64,000 nt of DNA from Megachile rotundata. Lineage: Eukaryota > Arthropoda > Insecta > Hymenoptera > Megachilidae. Under the pieces are notes generated by a model. It was not told the origin of the DNA. It ran no database searches and worked only from the letters and a program-made list of their open reading frames with translations. The DNA lies in assembly GCF_050947335.1 (NCBI RefSeq), contig NW_027473314.1, forward strand, positions 1,240,001 to 1,304,000, given 5' to 3'. This document shows positions 1 to 16,300 of this stretch, in pieces. Positions within the stretch are counted from its first letter, which is position 1; each line of letters begins with the position of its first letter. The translations under genes and the position numbers were made by a program.

Positions 1-165
1 CAATCACAATCATACAATTACTATCATACAATCACAATCATTCAATCGCAATCATACAATCACAATCTCACAATCACGATCATACAATCACGATCATACA
101 ATCACAATCTCACAATCACAATCACACAATCACAATCATACAATCATAATCATACAATCGCAATC
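1..165 (+). repeat. Truncated end of a higher-order repeat
   Basis: This stretch carries the variant chain CAATTACTATC, ATTCAATCGC, ATCTCACAATCACGATC, CACACAATC, CATAATCAT. The same chain precedes the CATGCAATC marker at about 8,217-8,375, 45,655-45,807, 57,222-57,371 and 63,172-63,321. It is the tail of an HOR whose body lies left of the window. Confidence 0.8.
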
Positions 166-1732
166 ATGCAATCACAATCATACAGAAACAATCATACAAT
201 CACTATCATACAATCACAATCATACAATCACAATCATATCATCACAATCATACAATCACAATCATACAACCACAATCATACAATCGCAATCATACAATCA
301 CAATCATACAGAAACAATCATACAACCTTAATTATTCAACCACAATCATACGATCACAATCATACAATCACAATCACACAATCACAATCATACAGTCACA
401 ATCATACCATCACAATCATACAATCACAATCATACAATCATAATCATACAATCACAATCATACAAGGACAATCATACAATCACAATCATACAGTCACAAT
501 CATACAATCGCAATCACACAACCACAATCATACAATCACAGTCATACAATCACAATCATACAATCACAATCATACAATCACAATCATACAATCACAATCA
601 TACAATCACAATCATACAATCACAGTCATACAATCACAATCATACAATCACAATCATACAATCACAATCATACAATCACAATCATACAATCATAATCATG
701 CAATCACAATCATACAAGGACAATCTTACAACCACAATCATGCAGTCAAAATCATACAATCGCAATCACACAACCACAATCTTACAATCACAATCATACG
801 ATCACAATCATACGATCACAATCATACCATCACAATCATACAATCACAATCATACAATCACAATCATACAATCACAAGCATACAATCACAATCATACAAT
901 CACAATCATACAATCACAATCATACAATCGCAATCAAAGAATCACAATCATACAATCACAATCTCACAATCACGATCATACAATAACGATCATCCAATCA
1001 CAATCATACAATCACAATCATACAATCGCAATCATACAATCACAAACATACAGAAACAATCATACAATCACAATCATACAATCACAGTCATACAATCGCA
1101 ATCATACAACCACAATCATACAGAAACAATCATACAACCTTAATCATACAACCACAATCATACGATCACAATCGTACCATCACAATCATACAATCACAAT
1201 CATACAATCACAATCATACAATCACAATCATACAATCATAATCATGCAATCACAATCATACAATCACAATCATACAATCACAGTCATACGATCACAATCA
1301 TACAATCACAATCATACAATCACAATCATACAATCACAATCATACCATCACAGTCATGCAATCACAATCATACAAGGACAATCTTACAATCACAATCATG
1401 CAGTCAAAATCATACAATCGCAATCACACAATCACAATCATACAATCGCAATCATACAATCACAATCATACGGAAACAATCATACAACCTTAATTATACA
1501 ACCACAATCATACGATCACAATCCTACAATCACAATCATTCAATCACAATCATACAATCGCAATCATACAATCACAATCATACAATTACTATCATACAAT
1601 CACAATCATTCAATCGCAATCGTACAGTCACAATCTACAATCACGATCATACAATCACGATCATACAATCACAATCACACAATCACTATCATACAATGAC
1701 AATCATACAATCATAATCATACAATCGCAATC
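166..1732 (+). repeat. Left-domain HOR copy 1 (1,567 bp)
   Basis: It begins at the marker GCAATCATGCAATCAC followed by ACAGAAACAATC. A 532-bp first block (166-697) is followed by a block opening with ACAAGGACAATCTTAC at 698. The length is 112 units minus one base, explained by one 13-bp unit at 1,624-1,636. It is the shortest left-domain copy and lacks the long runs of consensus units found in copies 2, 5 and 7. Confidence 0.8.
1624..1636 (+). repeat. 13-bp satellite unit (first of five)
   Basis: ACAGTCACAATCT is one base short of the unit (CAT reduced to CT) and shifts the phase by one. Equivalent 13-bp units lie at 5,137-5,149, 10,267-10,279, 13,290-13,302 and 16,761-16,773. Each lies exactly 109 bp before the next CATGCAATC marker, so they descend from one deletion copied with its HOR. 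Confidence 0.92.
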
Positions 1733-4700
1733 ATGCAATCACAATCATACAGAAACAATCATACAATCACTATCATACAATCACAATCATACAATCACAA
1801 TCATACCATCACAATCATACAATCACAATCATACAATCACAATCATACAATCGCAATCATACAATCACAATCATACAGAAACAATCATACAACCTTAATT
1901 ATACAACCACAATCATACGATCACAATCATACAATCACAATCATACAATCACAATCATACAGTCACAATCATACAATCACAATCATACAATCACAATCAT
2001 ACAATCATAATCATACAATCACAATCATACAAGGACAATCATACAATCACAATCATACAGTCACAATCATACAATCGCAATCACACAACCACAATCATAC
2101 AATCACAGTCATACAATCACAATCATACAATCACAATCATACAATCACAATCATACAATCACAATCATACAATCACAATCATACAATCACAGTCATACAA
2201 TCACAATCATACAATCACAATCATACAATCACAATCATACAATCACAATCATACAATCATAATCATGCAATCACAATCATACAAGGACAATCTTACAATC
2301 ACAATCATGCAGTCAAAATCATACAATCGCAATCACACAACCACAATCTTACAATCACAATCATACGATCACAATCATACGATCACAATCATACCATCAC
2401 AATCATACAATCACAATCATACAATCACAATCATACAATCACAAGCATACAATCACAATCATACAATCACAATCATACAATCACAATCATACAATCGCAA
2501 TCAAAGAATCACAATCATACAATCACAATCTCACAATCACGATCATACAATAACGATCATCCAATCACAATCATACAATCACAATCATACAATCGCAATC
2601 ATACAATCACAAACATACAGAAACAATCATACAATCACAATCATACAATCACAGTCATACAATCGCAATCATACAACCACAATCATACAGAAACAATCAT
2701 ACAACCTTAATCATACAACCACAATCATACGATCACAATCGTACCATCACAATCATACAATCACAATCATACAATCACAATCATACAATCACAATCATAC
2801 AATCACAATCATACAATCATAATCATGCAATCACAATCATACAAGGACAATCATACAATCACAATCATGAAGTCAAAATCATACAATCGCAATCACACAA
2901 CCACAATCTTACAATCACAATCATACGATCACAATCATACGATCACAATCATACCATCACAATCATACAATCACAATCATACAATCACAATCATACAATC
3001 ACAAGCATACAATCACAATCATACAATCACAATCATACAATCACAATCATACAATCACAATCATACAATCACAATCATACAATCACAATCATACAATCAC
3101 AATCATACAATCACAATCATACAATCACAATCATACAATCACAATCATACAATCGCAATCAAAGAATCACAATCATACAATCACAATCTCACAATCACGA
3201 TCATACAATAACGATCATCCAATCACAATCAAACAATCACAATCATACAATCGCAATCATACAATCACAAACATACAATCACAATCATACAATCACAATC
3301 ATACAATCACAATCATACAATCACAATCATACAACCACAATCATACAATCACAATCATACAATCACAATCATACAATCACAATCATACAATCACAATCAT
3401 ACAATCACAATCATGCAGTCACAATCATGCAATCACAATCATACAATCACAATCATACAATCACAATCATACAATCACAGTCATACAATCACAGTCATAC
3501 AATCACAATCATACAATCACAGTCATACAATCACAATCATACAGTCACAATCATACAATCACAATCATACAATCACAATCATACAATCACAATCATACAA
3601 TCACAATCATACAATCACAATCATACAATCACAATCATACAATCACAATCATACAATCACAATCATACAATCACAATCATACAATCACAATCATACAATC
3701 ACAATCATACAATCACAATCATAGAATCACAATCATACAATCACAATCATACAATCACAATCATACAATCACAATCATACAATCACAATCATACAATCAC
3801 AATCAGAGAAACACAATCATAAAATCACAATCATACAATCACAATCATACAATCACAATCATACAATCACAATCATACAATCACAATCATACAATCACAA
3901 TCATACAATCACAATCATACAATCACAATCATACAATCACAATCATACAATCGCAATCAAAGAATCACAATCATACAATCACAATCATACAATCACAATC
4001 ATACAATAGCAATCATACAATCACAGTCAAACAATCACAATCATAGAATCACAATCATACAATCACAATCATACAATCACAATCATACAATCACAATCAT
4101 ACAAGCACAATCATACAATCACAATCATACAATCACAATCATACAATCACAATCATACAATCACAATCATAAAATCACAATCATACAATAACAATAATAC
4201 GATCACAATCATACAATCACAATCATACAATCACAATCATACAATCACAATCAAACAGTCAGAATCATACAACCACGATCATACAATCACAATCATACAA
4301 TCATGATCATACAATCACGTTTATACAATCACAATCATACCATCACAGTCATACAATTACAATCATACAATCGCAATCAAAGAATCACAATCATACGGTC
4401 ACAATCATACAATCACAATCATACAATCACAATCATACAATCACAATCATACAATCGCAATCATACAATCACAATCATACGGAAACAATCATACAACCTT
4501 AATTATACAACCACAATCATACGATCACAATCCTACAATCACAATCATTCAATCACAATCATACAATCGCAATCACACAATCACAATCATACAATTACTA
4601 TCATACAATCACAATCAAAGAATCACAATCATACGATCACAATCATACAATCACAATCATACAGTCACAATCATACAATCGCAATCACACAACCACAATC

Positions 4701-5245
4701 ATACAATCACAGTCATACAATCACAATCATACAATCACAATCATACAATCACAATCATACAATCACAATCATACAATCACAATCATACAATCACAGTCAT
4801 ACAATCACAATCATACAATCACAATCATACAATCACAATCATACAATCACAATCATACCATCACAGTCATGCAATCACAATCATACAAGGACAATCTTAC
4901 AATCACAATCATGCAGTCAAAATCATACAATCGCAATCACACAATCACAATCATACAATCGCAATCATACAATCACAATCATACGGAAACAATCATACAA
5001 CCTTAATTATACAACCACAATCATAAGATCACAATCCTACAATCACAATCATTCAATCACAATCATACAATCGCAATCATACAATCACAATCATACAATT
5101 ACTATCATACAATCACAATCATTCAATCGCAATCGTACAATCACAATCTACAATCACGATCATACAATCACGATCATACAATCACAATCACACAATCACA
5201 ATCATACAATGACAATCATACAATCATAATCATACAATCGCAATC
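1733..5245 (+). repeat. Left-domain HOR copy 2 (3,513 bp)
   Basis: First block 1,733-2,264; ACAAGGACAATC blocks start at 2,265 and 2,825 (560 bp apart); then long consensus runs; then the cassette CAATAACAATAATACGATC, AACAGTCAGAATC, AACCACGATC at about 4,185-4,320. Length is 251 units minus one base because of a 13-bp unit at 5,137-5,149. It matches copy 5 at an offset of 8,643 bp, growing to 8,671 bp through extra units in copy 5. It also carries an internal duplication: the CGGAAACAATC marker occurs at 4,480 and 4,984, 504 bp (36 units) apart. Copy 5 has that marker once. Confidence 0.8.
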
Positions 5246-6927
5246 ATGCAATCACAATCATACAGAAACAATCATACAATCACTATCATACAATCACAAT
5301 CATACAATCACAATCATACCATCACAATCATACAATCACAATCATACAATCACAATCATACAATCGCAATCATACAATCACAATCATACAGAAACAATCA
5401 TACAACCTTAATTATACAACCACAATCATACGATCACAATCATACAATCACAATCATACAATCACAATCATACAGTCACAATCATACAATCACAATCATA
5501 CAATCACAATCATACAATCATAATCATACAATCACAATCATACAAGGACAATCATACAATCACAATCATACAGTCACAATCATACAATCGCAATCACACA
5601 ACCACAATCATACAATCACAGTCATACAATCACAATCATACAATCACAATCATACAATCACAATCATACAATCACAATCATACAATCACAGTCATACAAT
5701 CACAATCATACAATCACAATCATACAATCACAATCATACAATCACAATCATACAATCATAATCATGCAATCACAATCATACAAGGACAATCTTACAATCA
5801 CAATCATGCAGTCAAAATCATACAATCGCAATCACACAACCACAATCTTACAATCACAATCATACGATCACAATCATACGATCACAATCATACCATCACA
5901 ATCATACAATCACAATCATACAATCACAATCATACAATCACAAGCATACAATCACAATCATACAATCACAATCATACAATCACAATCATACAATCACAAT
6001 CATACAATCGCAATCAAAGAATCACAATCATACAATCACAATCTCACAATCACGATCATACAATAACGATCATCCAATCACAATCATACAATCACAATCA
6101 TACAATCGCAATCATACAATCACAAACATACAGAAACAATCATACAATCACAATCATACAATCACAGTCATACAATCGCAATCATACAACCACAATCATA
6201 CAGAAACAATCATACAACCTTAATCATACAACCACAATCATACGATCACAATCGTACCATCACAATCATACAATCACAATCATACAATCACAATCATACA
6301 ATCACAATCATACAATCACAATCATACAATCACAATCATACAATCACAATCATACAATCACAATCATACAATCACAATCATACAATCACAATCATACAAT
6401 CGCAATCATACAATCACAATCATACAATCACAATCATACAATCACAATCATACAATCACAATCATACAATCACAATCATACAATCACAATCATACAATCA
6501 CAATCATACAATCGCAATCAAAGAATCACAATCATACGATCACAATCATACAATCACAATCATACAATCACAGTCATACAATCGCAATCATACAATCACA
6601 ATCATACAGAAACAATCATACAACCTTAATCATACAACCACAGTCATACGATCACAATCCTACCATCACAATCATACAATCACAATCATACAATCACAAT
6701 CATACAATCACAATCATACAATCACAATCATACAATCATAATCATGGAATCACAATCATACAAGGACAATCATACAATCACAATCATGCAGTCAAAATCA
6801 TACAATCGCAATCACACAACCACAATCTTACAATCACAATCATACGATCACAATCATACAATCACAATCATACAATCACAATCATACAGTCACAATCATA
6901 CAATCACAATCATACAATCACAATCAT

Positions 6928-7039
6928 ACAATCACGATCATACAATCACGATCATACAATCACGATCATACAATCACGATCATACAATCACGATCATACA
7001 ATCACGATCATACAATCACGATCATACAATCACGATCAT
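6928..7039 (+). repeat. Run of eight ACAATCACGATCAT units
   Basis: Eight consecutive units carry CACGATCAT, each with a CpG and a GATC. The same cassette elsewhere has three to five such units (four at about 16,019-16,080 and 20,190-20,250; five at 12,926-12,995). This indicates local expansion of a variant unit. Confidence 0.9.
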
Positions 7040-8327
7040 ACAATCACAATCATACCATCACAGTCATACAATTACAATCATACAATCACAATCATACAAT
7101 CATAATCACAAAATCACAATCATACAATCACAATCATACAATCACAACCATACAATCACAATCATACAATCACAATCATACAATCACAATCATACAATCA
7201 CAATCATACAATCACAATCGTACAATCACAATCGTACAATCGCAATCAAAGAATCACAATCATACGATCACAATCATACAATCACAATCATACAATCACA
7301 ATCATAAAATCACAATCATACAATCACAATCATACAATCACAATCATACAATCACAATCATACAATCACAATCATACAATCACAATCATACAATCGCAAT
7401 CAAAGAATCACAATCATACGATCACAATCATACAATCACAATCATACAATCACAGTCATACAATCGCAATCATACAATCACAATCATACAGAAACACTCA
7501 TACAACCTTAATCATACAACCACAATCATACGATCACAATCATACCATCACAATCATACAATCACAATCATACAATCACAGTCATACAATCACAATCATA
7601 CAATCACAGTCATACAATCACAATCATACAGTCACAATCATACAAGGACAATCATACAATCACAATCATGCAGTCAAAATCATACAATCGCAATCACACA
7701 ACCACAATCTTACAATCACAATCATACGATCACAATCATACGATCACAATCATACCATCACAATCATACAATCACAATCATACAATCACAATCATACAAT
7801 CACAAGCATACAATCACAATCATACAATCACAATCATACAATCACAATCATACAATCACAATCATACAATCGCAATCAAAGAATCACAATCATACAATCA
7901 CAATCTCACAATCACGATCATACAATAACGATCATCCAATCACAATCATACAATCACAATCATACAATCGCAATCATTCAATCACAAACATACAGAAACA
8001 ATCATACAATCACAATCATACAATCACAATCATACAATCACAATCATACAATCACAATCATACAATCACAATCATACAATCACAATCATACAATCACAAT
8101 CATACAATCACAATCATACAATCACAATCATACAGTCACAATCATGCAATCACAATCATACAATCACAATCATACAATCACAATCATACAATCGCAATCA
8201 TACAATCACAATCATACAATTACTATCATACAATCACAATCATTCAATCGCAATCATACAATCACAATCTCACAATCACGATCATACAATCACGATCATA
8301 CAATCACAATCTCACAATCACAATCAC

Positions 8328-8335
8328 ACAATCAC
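8328..8335 (+). repeat. 8-bp partial unit ACAATCAC
   Basis: Between two 14-bp units there is an extra ACAATCAC, so CACACAATC occurs twice in a row. It accounts for the 8-base excess of HOR copy 3 over a whole number of units. The homologous tails at 1-165, 45,655-45,807 and 63,172-63,321 lack it. Confidence 0.9.
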
Positions 8336-8375
8336 ACAATCACAATCATACAATCATAATCATACAATCGCAATC

Positions 8376-10375
8376 ATGCAATCACAATCATACAGAAACA
8401 ATCATACAATCACTATCATACAATCACAATCATACAATCACAATCATATCATCACAATCATACAATCACAATCATACAACCACAATCATACATTCGCAAT
8501 CATACAATCACAATCATACAGAAACAATCATACAACCTTAATTATTCAACCACAATCATACGATCACAATCATACAATCACAATCATACAATCACAATCA
8601 TACAGTCACAATCATACCATCACAATCATACAATCACAATCATACAATCATAATCATACAATCACAATCATACAAGGACAATCATACAATCACAATCATA
8701 CAGTCACAATCATACAATCGCAATCACACAACCACAATCATACAATCACAGTCATACAATCACAATCATACAATCACAATCATACAATCACAATCATACA
8801 ATCACAATCATACAATCACAATCATACAATCACAGTCATACAATCACAATCATACAATCACAATCATACAATCACAATCATACAATCACAATCATACAAT
8901 CATAATCATGCAATCACAATCATACAAGGACAATCTTACAACCACAATCATGCAGTAAAATCATACAATCGCAATCACACAACCACAATCTTACAATCAC
9001 AATCATACGATCACAATCATACGATCACAATCATACCATCACAATCATACAATCACAATCATACAATCACAATCATACAATCACAAGCATACAATCACAA
9101 TCATACAATCACAATCATACAATCACAATCATACAATCACAATCATACAATCGCAATCAAAGAATCACAATCATACAATCACAATCTCACAATCACGATC
9201 ATACAATAACGATCATCCAATCACAATCATACAATCACAATCATACAATCGCAATCATACAATCACAAACATACAGAAACAATCATACAATCACAATCAT
9301 ACAATCACAGTCATACAATCGCAATCATACAACCACAATCATACAGAAACAATCATACAACCTTAATCATACAACCACAATCATACGATCACAATCGTAC
9401 CATCACAATCATACAATCACAATCATACAATCACAATCATACAATCACAATCATACAATCACAATCATACAATCATAATCATGCAATCACAATCATACAA
9501 GGACAATCATACAATCACAATCATGAAGTCAAAATCATACAATCGCAATCACACAACCACAATCTTACAATCACAATCATACGATCACAATCATACGATC
9601 ACAATCATACCATCACAATCATACAATCACAATCATACAATCACAATCATACAATCACAAGCATACAATCACAATCATACAATCACAATCATACAGTCAC
9701 AATCATACAATCACAATCATACAATCACAATCATACAATCATAATCATACAATCACAATCATACAAGGACAATCATACAATCACAATCATACAGTCACAA
9801 TCATACAATCGCAATCACACAACCACAATCATACAATCACAGTCATACAATCACAATCATACAATCACAATCATACAATCACAATCATACAATCACAATC
9901 ATACAATCACAATCATACAATCACAGTCATACAATCACAATCATACAATCACAATCATACAATCACAATCATACAATCACAATCATACCATCACAGTCAT
10001 GCAATCACAATCATACAAGGACAATCTTACAATCACAATCATGCAGTCAAAATCATACAATCGCAATCACACAATCACAATCATACAATCGCAATCATAC
10101 AATCACAATCACACGGAAACAATCATACAACCTTAATTATACAACCACAATCATACGATCACAATCCTACAATCACAATCATTCAATCACAATCATACAA
10201 TAGCAATCATACAATCACAATCATACAATTACTATCATACAATCACAATCATTCAATCGCAATCGTACAATCACAATCTACAATCACGATCATACAATCA
10301 CGATCATACAATCACAATCACACAATCACTATCATACAATGACAATCATACAATCATAATCATACAATCGCAATC
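8376..10375 (+). repeat. Left-domain HOR copy 4 (2,000 bp)
   Basis: First block 8,376-8,907 (532 bp); ACAAGGACAATC blocks at 8,908 and 9,481. Length is 143 units minus two bases. The missing bases are a lost C in the unit at 8,952-8,964 (GCAGTAAAATC where sister copies read GCAGTCAAAATC) and a 13-bp unit at 10,267-10,279. Confidence 0.78.
8952..8964 (+). repeat. 13-bp unit from loss of one C
   Basis: GCAGTAAAATCAT replaces GCAGTCAAAATCAT of the sister blocks. This independent one-base deletion is seen only in HOR copy 4. It merges two forward frames into the open frame at 8,376-9,209. Confidence 0.9.
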
Positions 10376-13300
10376 ATGCAATCACAATCATACAGAAACA
10401 ATCATACAATCACTATCATACAATCACAATCATACAATCACAATCATACCATCACAATCATACAATCACAATCATACAATCACAATCATACAATCGCAAT
10501 CATACAATCACAATCATACAGAAACAATCATACAACCTTAATTATACAACCACAATCATACGATCACAATCATACAATCACAATCATACAATCACAATCA
10601 TACAGTCACAATCATACAATCACAATCATACAATCACAATCATACAATCATAATCATACAATCACAATCATACAAGGACAATCATACAATCACAATCATA
10701 CAGTCACGATCATACAATCGCAATCACACAACCACAATCATACAATCACAGTCATACAATCACAATCATACAATCACAATCATACAATCACAATCATACA
10801 ATCACAATCATACAATCAGAATCATACAATCACAGTCATACAATCACAATCATACAATCACAATCATACAATCACAATCATACAATCACAATCATACAAT
10901 CATAATCATGCAATCACAATCATACAAGGACAATCTTACAATCACAATCATGCAGTCAAAATCATACAATCGCAATCACACAACCACAATCTTACAATCA
11001 CAATCATACGATCACAATCATACGATCACAATCATACCATCACAATCATACAATCACAATCATACAATCACAATCATACAATCACAAGCATACAATCACA
11101 ATCATACAATCACAATCATACAATCACAATCATACAATCGCAATCAAAGAATCACAATCATACAATCACAATCTCACAATCACGATCATACAATAACGAT
11201 CATCCAATCACAATCATACAATCACAATCATACAATCGCAATCATACAATCACAAACATACAGAAACAATCATACAATCACAATCATACAATCACAGTCA
11301 TACAATCGCAATCATACAACCACAATCATACAGAAACAATCATACAACCTTAATCATACAACCACAATCATACGATCACAATCGTACCATCACAATCATA
11401 CAATCACAATCATACAATCACAATCATACAATCACAATCATACAATCACAATCATACAATCATAATCATGCAATCACAATCATACAAGGACAATCATACA
11501 ATCACAATCATGAAGTCAAAATCATACAATCGCAATCACACAACCACAATCTTACAATCACAATCATACGATCACAATCATACGATCACAATCATACCAT
11601 CACAATCATACAATCACAATCATACAATCACAATCATACAATCACAAGCATACAATCACAATCATACAATCACAATCATACAATCACAATCATACAATCA
11701 CAATCATACAATCACAATCATACAATCACAATCATACAATCACAATCATACAATCACAATCATACAATCACAATCATACAATCACAATCATACAATCACA
11801 ATCATACAATCGCAATCAAAGAATCACAATCATACAATCACAATCTCACAATCACGATCATACAATAACGATCATCCAATCACAATCATACAATCACAAT
11901 CATACAATCGCAATCATACAATCACAAACATACAATCACAATCATACAATCACAATCATACAATCACAATCATACAATCACAATCATACAACCACAATCA
12001 TACAATCACAATCATACAATCACAATCATACAATCACAATCATACAATCACAATCATACAGTCACAATCATGCAATCACAATCATACAATCACAATCATA
12101 CAATCACAATCATACAATCACAGTCATACAATCACAGTCATACAATCACAATCATACAATCACAGTCATACAATCACAATCATACAGTCACAATCATACA
12201 ATCACAATCATACAATCACAATCATACAATCACAATCATACAATCACAATCATACAATCACAATCATACAATCACAATCATACAATCACAATCATACAAT
12301 CACAATCATACAATCACAATCATACAATCACAATCATACAATCACAATCATACAATCACAATCATACAATCACAATCATACAATCACAATCATACAATCA
12401 CAATCATACAATCACAATCATACAATCACAATCATACAATCACAATCATACAATCACAATCAGAGAATCACAATCATAAAATCACAATCATACAATCACA
12501 ATCATACAATCACAATCATACAATCACAATCATACAATCACAATCATACAATCACAATCATACAATCACAATCATACAATCACAATCATACAATCACAAT
12601 CATACAATCACAATCATACAATCGCAATCAAAGAATCACAATCATACAATCACAATCATACAATCACAATCATACAATAGCAATCATACAATCACAGTCA
12701 AACAATCACAATCATAGAATCACAATCATACAATCACAATCATACAATCACAATCATACAATCACAATCATACAAGCACAATCATACAATCACAATCATA
12801 CAATCACAATCATACAATCACAATCATACAATCACAATCATAAAATCACAATCATACAATAACAATAATACGATCACAATCATACAATCACAATCATACA
12901 ATCACAATCAAACAGTCAGAATCATACAACCACGATCATACAATCACGATCATACAATCACGATCATACAATCACGATCATACAATCACGTTCATACAAT
13001 CACAATCATACCATCACAGTCATACAATTACAATCATACAATCGCAAACAAAGAATCACAATCATACGATCACAATCATACAATCACAATCATACAATCA
13101 CAATCATACAATCGCAATCATACAATCACAATCATACGGAAACAATCATACAACCTTAATTATACAACCACAATCATACGATCACAATCCTACAATCACA
13201 ATCATTCAATCACAATCATACAATCGCAATCACACAATCACAATCATACAATTACTATCATACAATCACAATCATTCAATCGCAATCGTACAATCACAAT

Positions 13301-13398
13301 CTACAATCACGATCATACAATCACGATCATACAATCACAATCACACAATCACAATCATACAATGACAATCATACAATCATAATCATACAATCGCAATC
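10376..13398 (+). repeat. Left-domain HOR copy 5 (3,023 bp), sister of copy 2
   Basis: Order matches copy 2: first block 10,376-10,907, ACAAGGACAATC blocks at 10,908 and 11,468, consensus runs, the AACAGTCAGAATC cassette near 12,910, then the CAATTACTATC tail. Length is 216 units minus one base (13-bp unit at 13,290-13,302). It has five CACG units at 12,933-12,989. It lacks the 504-bp internal duplication of copy 2. Confidence 0.8.
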
Positions 13399-16300
13399 AT
13401 GCAATCACAATCATACAGAAACAATCATACAATCACTATCATACAATCACAATCATACAATCACAATCATACCATCACAATCATACAATCACAATCATAC
13501 AATCACAATCATACAATCGCAATCATACAATCACAATCATACAGAAACAATCATACAACCTTAATTATACAACCACAATCATACGATCACAATCATACAA
13601 TCACAATCATACAATCACAATCATACAGTCACAATCATACAATCACAATCATACAATCACAATCATACAATCACAATCATACAATCACAATCATACAATC
13701 ACAATCATACAATCGCAATCAAAGAATCACAATCATACAATCACAATCATACAATCACAATCATACAATCACAATCATACAATCACAATCATACAATCAC
13801 AATCATACAATCACAATCATACAATCACAATCATACAATCACAATCATACAATCACAATCATACAATTACAATCATACAATCATAATCATGCAATCACAA
13901 TCATACAATCACAAGCATACAATCACAATCATACAATCACAATCATACAATCACAATCATACAATCGCAATCAAAGAATCACAATCATACAATCACAATC
14001 TCACAATCACGATCATACAATAACGATCATCCAATCACAATCATACAATCACAATCATACAATCGCAATCATACAATCACAAACATACAGAAACAATCAT
14101 ACAATCACAATCATACAATCACAGTCATACAATCGCAATCATACAACCACAATCATACAGAAACAATCATACAACCTTAATCATACAACCACAATCATAC
14201 GATCACAATCATACAATCACAATCATACAATCACAATCATACAGTCACAATCATACAATCACAATCATACAATCAGAATCATACAATCACAGTCATACAA
14301 TCACAATCATACAATCACAATCATACAATCACAATCATACAATCACAATCATACAATCATAATCATGCAATCACAATCATACAAGGACAATCTTACAATC
14401 ACAATCATGCAGTCAAAATCATACAATCGCAATCACACAACCACAATCTTACAATCACAATCATACGATCACAATCATACGATCACAATCATTCCATCAC
14501 AATCATACAATCACAATCATACAATCACAATCATACAATCACAAGCATACAATCACAATCATACAATCACAATCATACAATCACAATCATACAATCGCAA
14601 TCAAAGAATCACAATCATACAATCACAATCTCACAATCACGATCATACAATAACGATCATACAATCACAATCATACAATCACAGTCATACAATCGCAATC
14701 ATACAACCACAATCATACAGAAACAATCATACAACCTTAATCATACAACCACAATCATACGATCACAATCGTACCATCACAATCATACAATCACAATCAT
14801 ACAATCACAATCATACAATCACAATCATACAATCATAATCATGCAATCACAATCATGCAATCACAATCATACAAGGACAATCATACAATCACAATCATGA
14901 AGTCAAAATCATACAATCGCAATCACACAACCACAATCTTACAATCACAATCATACGATCACAATCATACGATCACAATCATACCATCACAATCATACAA
15001 TCACAATCATACAATCACAATCATACAATCACAAGCATACAATCACAATCATACAATCACAATCATACAATCACAATCATACAATCACAATCATACAATC
15101 ACAATCATACAATCACAATCATACAATCACAATCATACAACCACAATCATACAATCACAATCATACAATCACAATCATACAATCACAATCATACAATCAC
15201 AATCATACAGTCACAATCATGCAATCACAATCATACAATCACAATCATACAATCACAATTATACAATCACAGTCATACAATCACAGTCATACAATCACAA
15301 TCATACAATCACAGTCATACAATCACAATCATACAGTCACAATCATACAATCACAATCATACAATCACAATCATACAATCACAATCATACAATCACAATC
15401 ATACAATCACAATCATACAATCACAATCATACAATCACAATCATACAATCACAATCATACAATCACAATCATACAATCACAATCATACAATCACAATCAT
15501 ACAATCACAATCATACAATCACAATCATACAATCACAATCATACAATCACAATCATACAATCACAATCATACAATCACAATCAGAGAATCACAATCATAA
15601 AATCACAATCATACAATCACAATCATACAATCACAATCATACAATCACGATCATACAATCACAATCATACAATCACAATCATACAATCACAATCATACAA
15701 TCACAATCATACAATCGCAATCAAAGAATCACAATCATACAATCACAATCATACAATCACAATCATACAATAGCAATCATACAATCACAGTCAAAGAATC
15801 ACAATCATAGAATCACAATCATACAATCACAATCATACAATCACAATCATACAATCACAATCATACAAGCACAATCATACAATCACAATCATACAATCAC
15901 AATCATACAATCACAATCATACAATCACAATCATAAAATCACAATCATACAATAACAATAATACGATCACAATCATACAATCACAATCATACAATCACAA
16001 TCAAACAGTCAGAATCATACAACCACGATCATACAATCACGATCATACAATCACGATCATACAATCACGTTCATACAATCACAATCATACCATCACAGTC
16101 ATACAATTACAATCATACAATCGCAATCAAAGAATCACAATCATACGATCACAATCATACAATCACAATCATACAATCACAATCATACAATCGCAATCAT
16201 ACAATCACAATCATACGGAAACAATCATACAACCTTAATTATACAACCACAATCATACGATCACAATCATACAATCACAATCATACAGTCACAATCATAC

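Larger units (their letters stand above)
5246..8375 (+). repeat. Left-domain HOR copy 3 (3,130 bp)
   Basis: The first block is 518 bp, one unit shorter than in other copies. ACAAGGACAATC blocks open at 5,764, 6,744 (with CATGGAATC in place of CATGCAATC) and about 7,645. It contains the longest run of CACGATCAT units (6,928-7,039). Length is 223 units plus 8 bases, because an 8-bp partial unit (ACAATCAC) sits at 8,328-8,335. Confidence 0.75.

Noticed and set aside
166..180. CATGCAATC as an octamer-like regulatory motif
   Set aside because: It differs from the consensus unit by single T to G-type changes and recurs only because the HOR is repeated. No transcription unit adjoins it.
310..340. 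CCTTAATTATAC units as an AT-rich promoter or origin
   Set aside because: The motif recurs as a fixed HOR variant at many positions and has no associated gene or other signal.
166..1143. Possible antifreeze or beta-solenoid protein because of regular T-I-T-I-I spacing
   Set aside because: The 14-residue period follows from the 14-bp unit alone, and variants scatter without regard to codon position.
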